Positions 63,602 through 64,000 of a stretch of 64,000 bases of DNA are shown piece by piece (positions within the stretch are counted from its first letter, which is position 1; each line of letters starts with the position of its first letter). Source of the DNA: Haliovirga abyssi (GTDB lineage: Bacteria; Fusobacteriota; Fusobacteriia; Fusobacteriales; Haliovirgaceae); NCBI RefSeq assembly GCF_030295325.1, contig NZ_AP027059.1, forward strand, positions 1,918,637-1,982,636, in the 5' to 3' direction. The notes under the pieces are model-generated. The model was given only the letters and a program-made list of their open reading frames with translations. It did no database searches and was not told where the DNA came from. The position numbers were made by a program, and so were the translations under genes.

Positions 63602-64000
63602 CTATTTTCTATCTTTCTTAATTTCTTCAAATATTTCATCTAAATTTTCAACTACAGCATCTATATCTTTTTCTTCTATTATTAATGGTGGCAAAAATCT
63701 TAAAACTACTCCACCAGCACTTCCAATTAATATTTTTCTCTTTAACATTTTTTCTACTGTATCTTTTATTAAATCGCTTTCTATCTCTAGACCTATCATA
63801 AGCCCTTTTCCTCTAACTGATTTTACAAAATTATATTTTTTTACTAATTCATTTAATTTAAATCTAAAATATTCTCCTTTTTTTCTCACACCATATAGGA
63901 ATTCTTTTTTAGAAATTTCCTCTACTACAGCTATACCTGATGCTGTCGCCATAAAATTTCCACCAAATGTAGAAGCATGATCTCCAGGCTCAAATATCGA
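63602..64000 (-). CDS. argD: C-terminal part of an acetylornithine/ornithine-type class III aminotransferase
   Basis: 133 codons are visible; the N-terminus lies beyond the window edge. The reading frame starts in FEPGDHASTFGGNFMATASG, the conserved region where the class III aminotransferase dimer binds the PLP phosphate (Thr of STFGGN). It continues to VRGKGLMIGLEIESD and VLRFLPPLIIEEKDIDAVV, typical of ArgD. It transfers an amino group in arginine biosynthesis. Other class III aminotransferases (for example 4-aminobutyrate) share these motifs, so the symbol is provisional. Confidence 0.82.
   Translation of the reverse strand, partial: SIFEPGDHASTFGGNFMATASGIAVVEEISKKEFLYGVRKKGEYFRFKLNELVKKYNFVKSVRGKGLMIGLEIESDLIKDTVEKMLKRKILIGSAGGVVLRFLPPLIIEEKDIDAVVENLDEIFEEIKKDRK

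Noticed and set aside
1-64000. CRISPR arrays, tRNA or rRNA genes, integrase/attachment sites, replication origin
   Set aside because: No regularly spaced identical repeats, cloverleaf-like sequences, rRNA-like tracts or DnaA-box clusters were seen on reading the window.

Overview
The window is extremely A+T-rich (about a quarter G+C by eye) and comes from a diderm bacterium. It holds a TonB-dependent outer-membrane receptor, lipoproteins and heptosyltransferase-like glycosyltransferases, together with SepF, a PerR-like Fur regulator and several AAA/PD-(D/E)XK and Rpn-type nuclease genes. This combination suggests the Fusobacteriota or a close neighbour. That is an inference from gene content and base composition; there is no rRNA here. 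All protein genes except one (1062-2060) lie on the minus strand. No tRNA, rRNA, CRISPR array, phage module or complete insertion sequence was found.

Layout. 0-17 kb: surface-polysaccharide genes (flippase, PIG-L deacetylase, GT4 glycosyltransferases, FemAB-like transferase, acyltransferase, methyltransferase, NTase-kinase fusion, GT9), broken up by an AAA/nuclease gene and a kelch-type lipoprotein. 17-23 kb: tandem AAA/nuclease paralogues and a TMTC-like membrane TPR protein. 23-29 kb: a giant Ig-like-repeat lipoprotein with a long leader. 29-38 kb: more GT9, GT2, TPR and TMTC-like genes, a phosphatase-fold hydrolase and an Rpn nuclease. 38-41 kb: oxidative-stress genes (8-oxoG lyase, PerR-like regulator, rubrerythrin, a 58-residue HTH protein). 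41-48 kb: a CdaR-like regulator and a cobalamin uptake operon (btuB-F-C-D) behind a B12 riboswitch. 48-53 kb: hemW, HEAT-repeat protein, unknown membrane protein, yggS, sepF. 53-56 kb: an OmpL47-like protein and a chemoreceptor fused to bacteriohemerythrin. 56-61 kb: a pseudaminic-acid operon without pseC. 61-64 kb: a hybrid histidine kinase and the end of argD.

The most striking feature is a family of near-palindromic ~99-bp elements, here called element A. At least 14 copies plus remnants are scattered through intergenic gaps. Twelve copies are flanked by perfect 3-bp direct repeats (TTA, TAA, CAA or ATA), so this is a non-autonomous, MITE-like mobile element. One copy sits inside another. 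One sits inside the P2 hairpin loop of the cobalamin riboswitch. Others land on stop codons and, in two genes, rewrite the protein C-terminus. All five nuclease-like genes in the window lie within 100 bp of a copy. Two further repeat families (B and C) and a G+C-richer palindrome (D) are also described.

How the genes work together. The glycosyltransferases, flippase, GT-C/TPR proteins and the pseudaminic-acid operon point to a heavily glycosylated cell surface. The PerR/Ogg/rubrerythrin genes and the hemerythrin chemoreceptor fit an anaerobe that senses and survives oxygen. The B12 operon imports corrinoid across both membranes.
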